Shown here: piece by piece, positions 14,212 to 14,378 of the stretch | Position numbering within the stretch: the stretch's first letter is position 1 | Layout of the letters: every line of letters starts with the position of its first letter | Assembly: GCA_959600045.1 (NCBI GenBank) | Contig: CAUGKJ010000007.1 | Coordinates: 1 to 14,378, forward strand | Source: an uncultured Haemophilus sp. | GTDB lineage: Bacteria > Pseudomonadota > Gammaproteobacteria > Enterobacterales > Pasteurellaceae | Direction of reading: 5' to 3' | DNA length: 14,378 nucleotides | Notes under the pieces: generated by a model | Database searches by the model: none | What the model was told of the DNA's origin: nothing | Seen by the model: only the letters and a program-made list of their open reading frames with translations | Translations under genes and position numbers: made by a program

Positions 14212-14378
14212 ATGATGAAATCAAACAAAGGTAAAACAAATTTCTGGTCGCAGTTGCTGTTAAGCATGATTGCGATTTTTGCTTTACCTGTTGCTCAGGG
14301 ATTGGAGGTGCCACCTTCATCAAATATGAGCGGTGAAAATTACCAAACATCATCTGAACAACATATGTTGATTGCGGT
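14212..14378 (+). CDS. Signal-peptide protein, probably SecM-like secretion monitor (3'-truncated)
   Basis: The window ends inside this gene; 55 codons are visible. The N-terminus is a typical Sec signal peptide: basic MMKSNKGK, hydrophobic LLLSMIAIFALPV and a likely cleavage site after Ala28-Gln-Gly30, followed by LEVPPSSNMSGENYQ. In Pasteurellaceae and related families a small exported protein of this type (Pfam SecM_small, formerly DUF2547 as I recall) sits between a divergent DUF721 gene and secA, where it acts as the secretion-sensing leader for secA translation. The identification rests on position and signal peptide; the arrest region would lie beyond the window. A second ATG at 14215 is equally possible as start. 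Confidence 0.5.
   Translation, partial: MMKSNKGKTNFWSQLLLSMIAIFALPVAQGLEVPPSSNMSGENYQTSSEQHMLIA

Overview
The window reads as chromosomal housekeeping DNA from a Pasteurellaceae bacterium, most likely Haemophilus. The main evidence is 15 exact copies, on both strands, of the Haemophilus-type DNA uptake signal (AAGTGCGGT or its complement), about one per 960 bases. The FabH, FabG, YceD and DcuB proteins also look H. influenzae-like. As I recall the H. influenzae Rd map, the blocks seen here lie in separate places there, so a relative such as H. parainfluenzae is likelier than H. influenzae itself. The species is inference. I see no rRNA, tRNA, CRISPR array, insertion sequence or prophage gene.

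Layout. (1) 1-639 is the 3' part of a family 9 (heptosyltransferase-like) glycosyltransferase. (2) 711-3969 holds an AhpD/carboxymuconolactone decarboxylase-family protein on the minus strand, divergent from an AraC-type regulator that is followed by a fused ABC exporter. (3) 4103-9052 is the phospholipid and fatty-acid synthesis cluster yceD-rpmF-plsX-fabH-fabD-fabG-acpP. rpmF (56 codons) and acpP are the small genes. (4) 9334-11001 is dcuB, an anaerobic C4-dicarboxylate transporter with its own promoter, an FNR-like site and a terminator. (5) 11309-13817 is aroK-aroB-dam, a tight cluster for chorismate synthesis and GATC adenine methylation. (6) 13819-14378 has a short DUF721 (DciA-family) gene on the minus strand, convergent with dam by one base, and divergent from the start of a signal-peptide gene in the position expected for a SecM-like secretion monitor upstream of secA.

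How the genes work together. PlsX makes acyl-phosphate from acyl-ACP, FabD makes malonyl-ACP, FabH starts chains, FabG reduces the 3-ketoacyl-ACP and AcpP carries the intermediates. YceD and L32 sit with them as in many gammaproteobacteria, linking ribosome and membrane synthesis. AroK and AroB are two steps of the shikimate pathway. DcuB supports fumarate/succinate exchange in anaerobic growth.

Most of the window is ordinary. The best lead is DcuB: about 100 extra residues (roughly 274-373, nt 10153-10452), lysine-rich and predicted beta-rich, sit between two membrane segments where E. coli DcuB has a short loop. Other leads are a promoter that would give yceD an almost leaderless mRNA, a class II-like FNR arrangement at dcuB, facing uptake signals that form a hairpin between fabH and fabD, and an unusually short DUF721 protein. 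I did not find a convincing multi-gene system that is clearly undescribed.
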